Assembly (NCBI GenBank): GCA_020847975.1
Contig: JADLBD010000296.1
Location: 1 to 41,565 of the forward strand
Length of the DNA stretch: 41,565 nt
Origin: Bryobacterales bacterium
GTDB taxonomy: Bacteria > Acidobacteriota > Terriglobia > Bryobacterales > Bryobacteraceae
Direction: 5' to 3'
This document shows, piece after piece, positions 1 to 7,409 of the stretch. The notes beneath the pieces were generated by a model, which saw only the letters and a program-made list of their open reading frames with translations, did not search any database and was not told the DNA's origin. Numbering within the stretch: the first letter of the stretch is position 1; every line of letters begins with the position of its first letter. Position numbers and translations under genes: made by a program.

Positions 1-463
1 ATTTGTCGCAGCCCTCGATGATGGTGATATAGGCGCGATGGGGGTTGTCGCGCCGCGTGAGGGGCGTTTCAAAAGTGTCTTCCGTATCCAGGCTCAGTCC
101 GGTGACGCGCTTGTTGCCGGCATCGAGTTGCACCAGCATTTCCGGTAGCCGATTGTAGCTTGCCGATCCGCACACCATGCTGACGTGGGGGGCCTTCTCG
201 AAGATCCGCCCGCCTTCCTGCTGCGCCACGCAGCCGAGCACCGCGAAAGTCTTGCCCTTGTTCTTGCGCTTGAACTCCTGCAACCGGCTGAAGACCTTCT
301 GTTCGGCCTTATCGCGGATGCTGCAGGTGTTGTAGAAGACAAGGTCGGCGGCCTCCGGTGTCTCCACCTGTTCGTAGCCGCTCGACAGAAGCGTGCCGAT
401 CACCTTCTCGGAGTCATGCACGTTCATCTGGCAGCCGAACGTCTCAATATAGAACTTCTTCAT
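1..463 (-). CDS. miaB: tRNA-2-methylthio-N6-dimethylallyladenosine synthase MiaB (partial, N-terminal 154 residues)
   Basis: Radical-SAM methylthiotransferase that adds the 2-methylthio group to i6A37 of tRNAs. The gene runs off the left edge of the window, so only the N-terminal part is present. It opens with KKFYIETFGCQMN, the family signature, and the three cysteines of the UPF0004 domain's auxiliary 4Fe-4S cluster are visible at about residues 11, 47 and 78 (contexts FGCQMN, NTCSIR, LGCVAQ). The visible part ends in EGCDK, whose Cys152 is the first cysteine of the radical-SAM CxxxCxxC motif. The start is ATG at 463, preceded by an AGGGG Shine-Dalgarno sequence. It lies 15 bp downstream of the ywiC-like gene on the same strand and is probably cotranscribed with it. 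Identification is firm; the C-terminal TRAM domain cannot be checked. Confidence 0.95.
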   Translation of the reverse strand, partial: MKKFYIETFGCQMNVHDSEKVIGTLLSSGYEQVETPEAADLVFYNTCSIRDKAEQKVFSRLQEFKRKNKGKTFAVLGCVAQQEGGRIFEKAPHVSMVCGSASYNRLPEMLVQLDAGNKRVTGLSLDTEDTFETPLTRRDNPHRAYITIIEGCDK

Positions 464-478
464 TTGCCCCTGAATTCA

Positions 479-1333
479 TTATAGAGGGCGGGGAACCGCC
501 GTCCCAGCCGACTGCCACAGGACGAGGATAACCACCAGCGAGTGAACGATGGAAGCGGCCAGCGCGCGCTGCCCCACCTTGCGCAGCGGTTCCTTGAGCG
601 CCTCCGGCTTCCTCAACCGGAGCAGGGAGTGGACGTGAATCAGCACGGAAAGGAACACCGGAACCGCCACCCAACCCGCCAGCACCGCCAAAGCCGCCCC
701 AATCGCGGCGTTCACGGCTTCCAGACGCCACGCATGGGAGGCGGCCTTTTGCGCCTGTTTGCCCAATTTTTCCGGGTTGCGCTGGGCGCCCATCGCGTCA
801 AGCCGCGCGTGCACCGCGAAGATACCGCTCTGACTGTGCAGCGCGTGCAGAATCCACACCCACCAGATCCACGGGGCCGTCATCGAGCCAACCGCCAGGT
901 ACCCCACCAGCAGCGAGGAGGCGCTCAACCCGGCCGCGCTTACCAGTTGCAGCAACACCGACCGCTGCCGGTTCTTCAGCGTCATCCGCAATGCCGCGGC
1001 GGTGAGCAGCAATGCCATCCCGCCAAGTCCAGCCATCCAGGGAAGAGAAACCCGCCGCGGCAACAGCAGCCCGCATCCCGCCAGTACCGGCAACTCCCAC
1101 CACAACGTACGGCGCGCCGCTGCCGTTTCCGGATGCGGCTCCCGCCACACCCACCGCTGCCGGGCCAGCACAAGCAGCGGCTCACGCATGGCGAAGACGA
1201 TCAGCACGGCCAGCAGCGAAACAGGCAGCAGCCAGTTCCAGGTCCGTCCGATGATTGCCGCCGCGACGAACGGTTGCAGCAGCATCCCCCATGCGCCGTG
1301 CTCGCGCGGCAGCAGCAATCCGCGTTTCGTCAT
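479..1333 (-). CDS. YwiC-like integral membrane protein
   Basis: A 284-residue polytopic membrane protein. It begins with the family motif PREHGAWGML near residue 9, followed by several hydrophobic helices (about 18-48, 81-115, 125-165, 203-232, 260-278), which matches the YwiC-like family. The biochemical function of this family is unknown. In Bacillus subtilis ywiC lies next to fnr in the anaerobic nitrate-respiration region. Here the gene is divergent from a Crp/Fnr regulator, with a CRP-like palindrome at 1426-1441 between them, so a link to respiratory regulation is plausible but inferred. The start is ATG at 1333 because the hydrophilic PREHGAW segment must precede the first helix. miaB follows 15 bp downstream. 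Confidence 0.8.
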   Translation of the reverse strand: MTKRGLLLPREHGAWGMLLQPFVAAAIIGRTWNWLLPVSLLAVLIVFAMREPLLVLARQRWVWREPHPETAAARRTLWWELPVLAGCGLLLPRRVSLPWMAGLGGMALLLTAAALRMTLKNRQRSVLLQLVSAAGLSASSLLVGYLAVGSMTAPWIWWVWILHALHSQSGIFAVHARLDAMGAQRNPEKLGKQAQKAASHAWRLEAVNAAIGAALAVLAGWVAVPVFLSVLIHVHSLLRLRKPEALKEPLRKVGQRALAASIVHSLVVILVLWQSAGTAVPRPL

Positions 1334-1425
1334 GCAAGCTCGCGGCGAGGCGATGCGACGGGCCGGCGTCGCGACTCTCCAGGTTTGATCACAGGCTCAT
1401 CATACCCTGCCGCTGTGCGCGCGGC

Positions 1426-1441
1426 TGTAACCGCGGTCACG
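1426..1441. promoter_or_regulatory. CRP-like palindrome upstream of the crp/fnr-family gene
   Basis: TGTAA-CCGCGG-TCACG fits the TGTGA-N6-TCACA layout used by CRP and by B. subtilis Fnr, with a perfectly symmetric CCGCGG centre and one mismatch in the left half-site. It lies 31-46 bp before the ATG at 1472 and 93 bp before the divergent ywiC-like gene. A close relative of this site lies at 2142-2157. Autoregulation is an inference. Confidence 0.5.
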
Positions 1442-1471
1442 CTGTGTGTGTCAAAATCGAGATTCGCCCTC

Positions 1472-2146
1472 ATGCAAGCGCATCAAGTATTCTCTTCTAT
1501 CGATTTGTTCCACGGGCTGCCGGATGAGGAATTGCAGGCGCTGGTTGGAATCGCGATCAGCAAACGTTATCAGGCGGGTGAGCATATCTTTTTCGAGGGC
1601 GATGCATGCACCGGCTTGTGGATACTTGCCGAAGGGGCGGCGAAAGTGGTCAAGATGACCCCGGCGGGACGCCAGATCGTTCTCGCCACTCAGCACGCGC
1701 CCACCTCGGTGGCGGAAGTTCCCGTATTTGACGGCGGCCCCTATCCGGCCAGTCTTACCGCCATGGAGACCTGCACGGCGCTGCTGCTGCGCAAGGAGGA
1801 TTTTCTCCAACTTTGCCGGCGCAATCCCGATCTCACGCTGAAATTCCTTGCGATTTTCGGCGCGCGTCTGCGCCACCTGGTGAATCTCGTCGAGAGAATC
1901 ACGTTCGGCAGCATCCGCCAGCGCCTGGCGCAGGAATTGCTCAATTTTGCCGGGGAAACCGACAGCGAACGCTTTATCCTTCCCGAGACACACGAAGAGT
2001 TGGCGACACGCCTGGGCACGGTGCGTGAAGTCGTTTCGCGCAACCTGAGCCGCTTTCAGGCCGAAGGCATGCTGCGCATCCAGCGCCGCGAGGTCGAAAT
2101 CCTCGGCCGCGACGCCCTCCTCGCGGAGGCCAACACCGAGATGTGA
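1472..2146 (+). CDS. Crp/Fnr-family transcriptional regulator
   Basis: A 224-residue regulator with an N-terminal cyclic-nucleotide-binding-like beta-barrel (about residues 8-125) and a C-terminal winged helix (about 150-215). The recognition helix reads TVREVVSRNLSRF. Its R-E-x-x-x-R pattern is the CRP arrangement that contacts GTGA half-sites, and matching palindromes lie at 1426-1441 and 2142-2157. No C-terminal or N-terminal cysteine cluster is present, so it is unlikely to be an Fe-S oxygen sensor; the ligand is unknown. The open frame extends far upstream, but that part is antisense to the ywiC-like gene. ATG 1472 begins directly before the conserved barrel, and a GTG at 1448 is a possible alternative. 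A cupin gene follows 44 bp downstream. Confidence 0.9.
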   Translation: MQAHQVFSSIDLFHGLPDEELQALVGIAISKRYQAGEHIFFEGDACTGLWILAEGAAKVVKMTPAGRQIVLATQHAPTSVAEVPVFDGGPYPASLTAMETCTALLLRKEDFLQLCRRNPDLTLKFLAIFGARLRHLVNLVERITFGSIRQRLAQELLNFAGETDSERFILPETHEELATRLGTVREVVSRNLSRFQAEGMLRIQRREVEILGRDALLAEANTEM

Positions 2147-2157
2147 CCGCTGTCACC
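2142..2157. promoter_or_regulatory. CRP-like palindrome overlapping the crp/fnr stop codon, upstream of the cupin gene
   Basis: TGTGA-CCGCTG-TCACC matches TGTGA-N6-TCACA except for the last base. It contains the stop codon of the regulator (TGA 2144-2146) and is centred 41 bp before the ATG of the cupin gene. The same half-sites and a similar core occur at 1426-1441, so both are probably sites for the regulator encoded between them. Confidence 0.55.
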
Positions 2158-2190
2158 GCAATTGCCCGCAACCGCGCATAAACTCAAAGC

Positions 2191-2514
2191 ATGGGCAGCT
2201 ACATTTTTGTGCCGGACCTCGCCGGGCATGGCCAAGTGCCCGAGCAGAGCATTCTCAGCAGCACGCTCCAGAACGACGACCTCTCGAAGGTGATTCTCTT
2301 TCGCTTCGCCGCCGGGCAGGAGCTTTCCGCGCATACCGCTCCTTTTCCCGCGATGATTCAAATCATTTCCGGTGAAGTCACGCTGCGCCTCGGCGAGGAT
2401 GTGAAGGAAGCATCAGGGGGAGCATTCGCCTACATGCCCCCCAGGCTCGAACATGGAATCCATGCCAAAACCGAAGCGGTGATGCTGCTGACGTTGCTGA
2501 AGAACCCGGCGTAA
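2191..2514 (+). CDS. Small cupin-domain protein
   Basis: A 107-residue single-domain cupin. The beta-barrel core is recognisable from the FRFAAGQELSAHTAPF strand-turn, the following IQIISGEVTLRLG segment and the later GGAFAYMPPRLEHGI strand. The histidines near residues 49 and 90 could bind a metal, but the first cupin motif keeps only part of the usual HxH...E set. No signal peptide is seen, so the protein is cytoplasmic. It lies 44 bp after a Crp/Fnr-type regulator and carries a CRP-like palindrome just upstream, suggesting it is a target of that regulator. Substrate and activity are unknown. No clear Shine-Dalgarno sequence precedes the ATG. Confidence 0.8.
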   Translation: MGSYIFVPDLAGHGQVPEQSILSSTLQNDDLSKVILFRFAAGQELSAHTAPFPAMIQIISGEVTLRLGEDVKEASGGAFAYMPPRLEHGIHAKTEAVMLLTLLKNPA

Positions 2515-2525
2515 TCCGCCGCCGG

Positions 2526-3203
2526 CTATTCCACCACCAGATGCTTCCTGAGGCCTGCGAGGGTGAATTCGGAGCTGCGTACATAATCGAGCAGTTGCCC
2601 CTCCCGCGACCGTACGCTATCCACCATCTCCGGAATCAGGTCCCGCTTTTCCTTCGGCACCAGCGCCAGGCCGTTCTCGTCCCCATGCAGCAGGTCGCCC
2701 GGATGGATGGCCAGCCCCATGATCTGCACGGGAACTCCCACGCGCGCGATCCGGTAGTTGGCATGGCTCGCCGTTACCCCGCGCGCGAAGTAATGAAAAC
2801 CGATCCGCCGCACCTCGGGAATGTCGCGTACGCCGCAATCACTCACCAGCCCTACGGCGCCCAGACGATGGAAGATGGTGCACATCACTTCACCGGCGTG
2901 CGCCGCGAAGCTTCCCATCCCGCCAATCTCCTGTAACACAATCACTCCGGGCTTCGGACTCTTGTCCAGCAACTCATAGAGTTCGAGAAACAGACGGTTA
3001 TCGCGCGGTTCCATCTCCGTCACGGTCTCCACCTGCGCCGTAACGGCGTAGCCCGCCATACGGCCGAATTCAGGGAACAGACACCGCAACTCGAGCGGGG
3101 TGAAGCCTTCGTGGTGTTTTCTCACTCCCAGCAGTTCAATCGCGTTGCAGAGCGTGGGCGTATCTACTGTTTTCAGGTATTCGATAAAGTTCGCTTCGGG
3201 CAT
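2526..3203 (-). CDS. RraA-family protein (HMG/CHA aldolase-like)
   Basis: A 225-residue RraA-like protein. The family includes the RNase E inhibitor RraA and class II pyruvate aldolases acting on 4-hydroxy-4-methyl-2-oxoglutarate. Visible features are DTPTLCNAIE at the N terminus, GGMGSFAAHAGE in the middle, the substrate/metal motif SDCGVRD near residue 126 (Arg-Asp pair), and GDLLHGDENGLALVP near 177-191. The retained RD pair favours an enzyme over the RNase E inhibitor, but the substrate cannot be read from sequence. It follows dapD after 45 bp on the same strand and is probably the last gene of the fadN-dapA-dapD transcript. It converges with the cupin gene (11-bp gap). Confidence 0.82.
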   Translation of the reverse strand: MPEANFIEYLKTVDTPTLCNAIELLGVRKHHEGFTPLELRCLFPEFGRMAGYAVTAQVETVTEMEPRDNRLFLELYELLDKSPKPGVIVLQEIGGMGSFAAHAGEVMCTIFHRLGAVGLVSDCGVRDIPEVRRIGFHYFARGVTASHANYRIARVGVPVQIMGLAIHPGDLLHGDENGLALVPKEKRDLIPEMVDSVRSREGQLLDYVRSSEFTLAGLRKHLVVE

Positions 3204-3248
3204 CCCCTACATCTTGCCACTATCAGGCGCGCGAGAGTTCCGGCGCCC

Positions 3249-4088
3249 CTACCGCAGCAGATCCTCCAACTGGATCTTCGTATCCGTCTTCGCATCCCGG
3301 TACTTCACAATCACGGGCGTGTACAGGGAGATGCCCCAATCCTTGCCCGGCCCGTTCGTCACTGCTCGCGAGCCCGCCACCACCACCGCGCCTTCCGGCA
3401 CCATCAGCGGCCTGTCGTCGCTCGCGCTGATGACTTTGCCGTTCACCAGGTCATAGAGCGGCGTCGAGCGGTTCAGAATGGTTCCTGTCCCAAGAACGGC
3501 CCGCCGCTTCACGATGGTCCCCTCGTAGACGCCGCAGTTGCCGCCCACCAGCACTTCGTCCTCGAGAATCACCGGCATCGCCCCCACGGGTTCCAGCACC
3601 CCGCCGATCTGCGCCGCCGCCGAGATGTGACAATTCTTCCCCACCTGCGCGCAGCTGCCCACCAGGGCATGCGAATCCACCATCGTGCCGTCATCCACCC
3701 ATGCGCCCACGTTGATGTACATGGGCGGCATGCAGGTGACGCCTTTTCCCACATAGCAGCCGTCACGAATGCTCGATCCGCCCGGCACAATGCGGACTCC
3801 GCTCGCGGCCGTAAACTGCTTCACCGGATAGGTTGCCTTATCGAAATAGGGCTGCCGCGCCGTCTGCACAGACATGTCTACCACGCTCCCCATGCGGAAG
3901 CCGAGCAGCACGCCCTTCTTGACCCAGGCGTTCACCCGCCACCCGCTGGCTGTGCCGGCGTCCGGCTCGGCGGAGCGCAACTCGCCCCGGTTCAGCGCCT
4001 CTTTGAAGCGCTCAAACAACCGGAAATCTGCTTCTGTGTAGGCCTTCGGGGGATTGTCAAAAAGTTGTTCAATCGCAGTTTGCAGCAT
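3249..4088 (-). CDS. dapD: 2,3,4,5-tetrahydropyridine-2,6-dicarboxylate N-succinyltransferase
   Basis: A 279-residue enzyme of the succinylase branch of diaminopimelate/lysine synthesis; it transfers succinyl from succinyl-CoA to tetrahydrodipicolinate in the cytoplasm. The length is close to the family norm (about 274). The N-terminal helical part is followed by a left-handed beta-helix of hexapeptide repeats (about residues 105-240), including VRIVPGGSSIRDGCYVG, and the C-terminal segment SLYTPVIVKYRD typical of DapD. The ATG overlaps the 3' end of dapA by 20 bp, indicating translational coupling. Together with dapA it shows that this organism uses the succinylated pathway for the shared first steps. 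Confidence 0.95.
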   Translation of the reverse strand: MLQTAIEQLFDNPPKAYTEADFRLFERFKEALNRGELRSAEPDAGTASGWRVNAWVKKGVLLGFRMGSVVDMSVQTARQPYFDKATYPVKQFTAASGVRIVPGGSSIRDGCYVGKGVTCMPPMYINVGAWVDDGTMVDSHALVGSCAQVGKNCHISAAAQIGGVLEPVGAMPVILEDEVLVGGNCGVYEGTIVKRRAVLGTGTILNRSTPLYDLVNGKVISASDDRPLMVPEGAVVVAGSRAVTNGPGKDWGISLYTPVIVKYRDAKTDTKIQLEDLLR

Positions 4089-4977
4089 GCACGCTCCTGC
4101 CGGCGAGTAAATTCAGATCGGCGAGCACCGCCTCGATTCTTCGCAGACTCGCCGGCGCCGGCGGCACCAGAGGCAGCCGCCACACCGGCTCGAGCAGGCC
4201 CATCAGGGACATTGCGGCCTTCACCGGAATGGGGTTCGATTCGACGAAGTTGACCTCCATCAGAGGCAGGTACTTGCGCTGCAACGCCCGCGCCTTGGCG
4301 TAATCGCCCGCCAGGCATGCCTGCGCCAGTTGCGTCATCTGGGCGGGAATCTCGTTCGAAACCACACTGATGACGCCCTTCCCGCCCAAAGCCATCAGCG
4401 GCAGGGTGATGGAATCGTCCCCGCTCAGCACCAGAAATTTTTCCGGCACTTCATGAATCACTCTCGCCTGCTGCGCGATGTTGCCGCTTGCTTCCTTCAC
4501 CCCGATGATGTTGTCGATTTCGGCAAGCCGCTTGAGCGTCGAGGGCTCCACGTTCACTCCCGTGCGTCCCTGGACACTGTACACGATGATGGGTACGGAG
4601 ATGGAAGAGGCGATCGCCTGGAAGTGCTGATAAAGGCCCTCTTGCGTCGGCTTGTTGTAGTACGGCGTAACGGACAGGATGCCGTCCACGCCCATCGTCT
4701 CCAACTCGCGCGCCAGTTCGATCACTTCACCCGTGTTGTACCCGCCGGCTCCGCCAAGCACCGGCACAATTCCCTTCGCCTCCTCCAGCGTGATCTCCAC
4801 CACGCGCAGATGTTCCGCCCGCTCGAGCGTCGGGCTCTCACCCGTCGTCCCGCAAGGCACCAGAAAGTTGATTCCCGCTTCGATCTGCCGCCGCACCAGA
4901 TCGCGCAGCGTATTTTCATCCAGTGACCGGTCCGCCGTGAACGGCGTCACCAGCGCTGTCCCGCATCCTGTAAACAT
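4069..4977 (-). CDS. dapA: 4-hydroxy-tetrahydrodipicolinate synthase
   Basis: A 302-residue class I aldolase that condenses pyruvate with aspartate semialdehyde, the first committed step to diaminopimelate and lysine. Diagnostic residues are present: GTTGESPTL near 43-51 (the Thr pair of the proton relay), VTPYYNKPTQEGLY with the tyrosine contributed to the neighbouring subunit, YSVQGRTG holding the catalytic Tyr and the dicarboxylate-binding Arg, and GVKEASGN with the Schiff-base Lys. The start ATG at 4977 has an AGGAG sequence 7 bp upstream, and that Shine-Dalgarno overlaps the TAG stop of the upstream fadN-like gene. It overlaps dapD by 20 bp. A second, diverged family member lies at 28682-29608. 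Confidence 0.95.
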   Translation of the reverse strand: MFTGCGTALVTPFTADRSLDENTLRDLVRRQIEAGINFLVPCGTTGESPTLERAEHLRVVEITLEEAKGIVPVLGGAGGYNTGEVIELARELETMGVDGILSVTPYYNKPTQEGLYQHFQAIASSISVPIIVYSVQGRTGVNVEPSTLKRLAEIDNIIGVKEASGNIAQQARVIHEVPEKFLVLSGDDSITLPLMALGGKGVISVVSNEIPAQMTQLAQACLAGDYAKARALQRKYLPLMEVNFVESNPIPVKAAMSLMGLLEPVWRLPLVPPAPASLRRIEAVLADLNLLAGRSVHAANCD

Positions 4978-4987
4978 ATCCTTGCTC

Positions 4988-7315
4988 CTAATTCCTCAAC
5001 GGCTGTCCTGTCTTCAACATATACTGCATGCGTTCCTGTGTCTTCTGCGTCCCGCACAGGCTCAGGAATGCCTCGCGCTCGAGATCGAGCAGATACTGTT
5101 CGCTCACCGCCTGCTCTCCCGTCAACCGCCCGCCCGAAAGCACATGCGCGATCTTCCCGGCAATCAACTGATCGTGGTCACTGATGAAGTTCCCCTGCCG
5201 CATCGACCATGCGTACAGTTTCAGCGCCGCGTACACGCTCTCGCCCCCCACCTTTACGTCCTGCCTCGGAACTCCGGACGCGTAGTTGGGCGCCAGCGAG
5301 AGCGCCAGCGCCTTGGCATCGGCAATCAGCCGCTCCTGGTTCATCGAGACGGGATCGGCTTTGTTCAACAAGCCGAGGTTCTTCGCATCCTCCGCGCTCG
5401 TCGATACCTTCGCAAGCCCCACCAGTTCAAATACCTTTTGCGGATTCTTCAGCCGTATCAGCAGTTCCTTGCAGCCGCCGCCTCCGGGAATGATCCCTAC
5501 GCCCACTTCCACCAGCCCCAGGTACAGTTCTGCCGACGCCTGGCTGTGCGCCGCGTGCAGCGTGATTTCGCACCCCCCTCCCAGCGTGCGCCCGAACGGC
5601 GCTGCAACCACCGGCCTGGGCGCGTACTTGATGGCCATGTTCGCCTGCTGGAAGCGGTGGATCGCCGCGTTCAGGTCGTCCCATTCGCCCTCCTGCGCCG
5701 CCAGCAGCACCAGCACAAGGTTCGCTCCGGCGCTGAAATCCTGCCCCTGGTTGGCGATCACCATGGCCTCGAAGTTCTTTGCGGTTTCTTCAATGCCCGA
5801 GTAGATCATGCCGATCTGATCTTCGCCAAGAGTATTCATCTTGCTATGAAATTCCAGGCACAATACGCCGTCGCCCAGGTCCACCAGTGACGCTCCGGCG
5901 TTCGATTTCACCACGCCGCGTGCCCGCTTCACGTCCGCAATCAGCGTGATGCCGGGCCGCTCTTCGAGAGTTCGATATGACCCGCCGCCCAGGTCGAAAT
6001 ACTCCGTATGAGGCTCGCCGCCCCGGTCCGCGGCACGGTAGAACGATGCCGCTCCCTTTCGACGCATGCTTGCCACGCTCTCCGGCAGAGCCAGGCCCTC
6101 GGCTTCCATCCGCGCCGCCGTTGCCTCGAAGCCCAGCGCGTCCCACAACTCGAACGGACCCAGCTTATGCGCATAGCCCCAGCGCATGGCGCGGTCAATT
6201 TCGACAATCCGATCCGAAATTTCCGGGACCATCGATGCCGAGTACGCCACGTAATCCCGGAACAGCTTCCACAGGAACTCCCCTACGCGATCCTTGCCCG
6301 CCGCCAATGCCCGTAGCCTTGCCCCCAGATCCTCGATCTGCCTCGCCTGCTCCACGCTCGGGAATGAAACCTTGCGGGCGGGGTGATACTCGAACGTCTT
6401 CCAGTCGATGGCATGGATGTCCTTCTTCGGTCCCACCCGTTTGAAGAATCCCTGCCCCGTCTTATCGCCAAGCCACTTGTTTTCTACCAGCTTCGCCAGA
6501 ACCTCCGAAGGCTGGAACCGCTCGCGCCATGGATCATGCGGCACGGCATCATACAGATTGCGGTTCACGTAATACATCACATCGACGCCGACGATATCCA
6601 GCAGACGGTAACTGGCGCTGTTCGGCAACCCGATCAGTGGACCCGTGATCGCATCCACCTCCTCGATGGCCCAGTCATCCTCAAAGGTGAACTTGCCGAT
6701 CGTGCATCCGAAAAAACTGCCCAGGCGGTTGGCGATGAAGTTCGGGGTGTCTTTGCACCGCACCACGCCTTTGCCCAGGCGCCGGTCACAAAACCCGGCG
6801 ACGAACTCCAGCACTCCCCGTTCCGTTTCCGCTCCCGGAATCAACTCCATCAGGTGCAGATAGCGCGGCGGATTGAAAAAATGCGTCCCGAGAAAATGCT
6901 TCCGGAAGTCAGGGGAAAACCCTTCGCTGATGCGCGCCAGCGGGATGCCGCTGGTGTTCGTGCTGGCAATGGCATCGGGCCTGCGCAGCGGCTCCACTTT
7001 CTTCCAGAGGTCGCGCTTCAAATCCAGATTTTCAACCACCGCCTCGAGAATCCAATCGCAGTCTCGCACTTTGTCCAGGTGATCCTCGAAGTTGCCCGGC
7101 GTCACCAGGGAAACCGCCGAATCCGTGAAGAATCCACCCGGCTTCTGCTTCAGCGCGGTCTCCAGGCCTTTCTTTGCCGCCGCGTTGCGGTCCGGCAGGT
7201 CCGGCGGCACGATGTCCAGCAGAAGGGCCGGGATTCCGGCGTTTGCAAAGTGCGCAGCAATACGGGAGCCCATGGTGCCGGCGCCGAGGACGGCCACACG
7301 TCGAAGTGGTTTCAT
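4988..7315 (-). CDS. Bifunctional 3-hydroxyacyl-CoA dehydrogenase / enoyl-CoA hydratase (FadN-like)
   Basis: A 775-residue fusion for fatty-acid beta-oxidation. The N-terminal NAD-binding domain starts with VAVLGAGTMGSRIAAHFANAG (residues 8-28), followed by the 3-hydroxyacyl-CoA dehydrogenase C-terminal domain (around 190-430). The crotonase/enoyl-CoA hydratase part occupies about 470-690; its oxyanion-hole glycines are suggested by GQDFSAGANL and FGRTLGGGCE. The dehydrogenase-first order is that of B. subtilis FadN (YusL), not of E. coli FadB, where the hydratase comes first. No thiolase partner is adjacent. It is the first gene of a minus-strand cluster with dapA 10 bp downstream. A perfect TATAAT (minus strand, 7386-7391) lies about 70 bp upstream, though without a good -35. 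Confidence 0.92.
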   Translation of the reverse strand: MKPLRRVAVLGAGTMGSRIAAHFANAGIPALLLDIVPPDLPDRNAAAKKGLETALKQKPGGFFTDSAVSLVTPGNFEDHLDKVRDCDWILEAVVENLDLKRDLWKKVEPLRRPDAIASTNTSGIPLARISEGFSPDFRKHFLGTHFFNPPRYLHLMELIPGAETERGVLEFVAGFCDRRLGKGVVRCKDTPNFIANRLGSFFGCTIGKFTFEDDWAIEEVDAITGPLIGLPNSASYRLLDIVGVDVMYYVNRNLYDAVPHDPWRERFQPSEVLAKLVENKWLGDKTGQGFFKRVGPKKDIHAIDWKTFEYHPARKVSFPSVEQARQIEDLGARLRALAAGKDRVGEFLWKLFRDYVAYSASMVPEISDRIVEIDRAMRWGYAHKLGPFELWDALGFEATAARMEAEGLALPESVASMRRKGAASFYRAADRGGEPHTEYFDLGGGSYRTLEERPGITLIADVKRARGVVKSNAGASLVDLGDGVLCLEFHSKMNTLGEDQIGMIYSGIEETAKNFEAMVIANQGQDFSAGANLVLVLLAAQEGEWDDLNAAIHRFQQANMAIKYAPRPVVAAPFGRTLGGGCEITLHAAHSQASAELYLGLVEVGVGIIPGGGGCKELLIRLKNPQKVFELVGLAKVSTSAEDAKNLGLLNKADPVSMNQERLIADAKALALSLAPNYASGVPRQDVKVGGESVYAALKLYAWSMRQGNFISDHDQLIAGKIAHVLSGGRLTGEQAVSEQYLLDLEREAFLSLCGTQKTQERMQYMLKTGQPLRN

Positions 7316-7385
7316 TGGATGATCCTGTCAGGAAACAAGAACGGTTGAGACAATTTGCGCAGAGTGTGCGTGAACTGCAACCACG

Positions 7386-7392
7386 ATTATAT
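7386..7392 (-). promoter_or_regulatory. TATAAT -10-like element for the fadN-dapA-dapD cluster
   Basis: The minus strand reads ATATAAT here, giving a perfect -10 hexamer 70 bp before the fadN-like ATG; no TTGACA-like -35 was found at 16-18 bp. The element is almost symmetric (TTATAT on the plus strand), so it could also serve the divergent gene at 7410. Confidence 0.35.
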
Positions 7393-7409
7393 GATGGTTG
7401 TGTGAGTGC

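Noticed and set aside
478..483. TATAAT on the minus strand upstream of miaB
   Set aside because: It overlaps the TAA stop of the ywiC-like gene and has no -35; the 15-bp gap and good Shine-Dalgarno make cotranscription simpler.
542..1471. Long in-frame open extension upstream of the Crp/Fnr regulator
   Set aside because: The extension is Arg/Gln/Pro/His-rich, shows no domain, and is exactly antisense to the well-supported ywiC-like gene; the conserved regulator begins at 1472.
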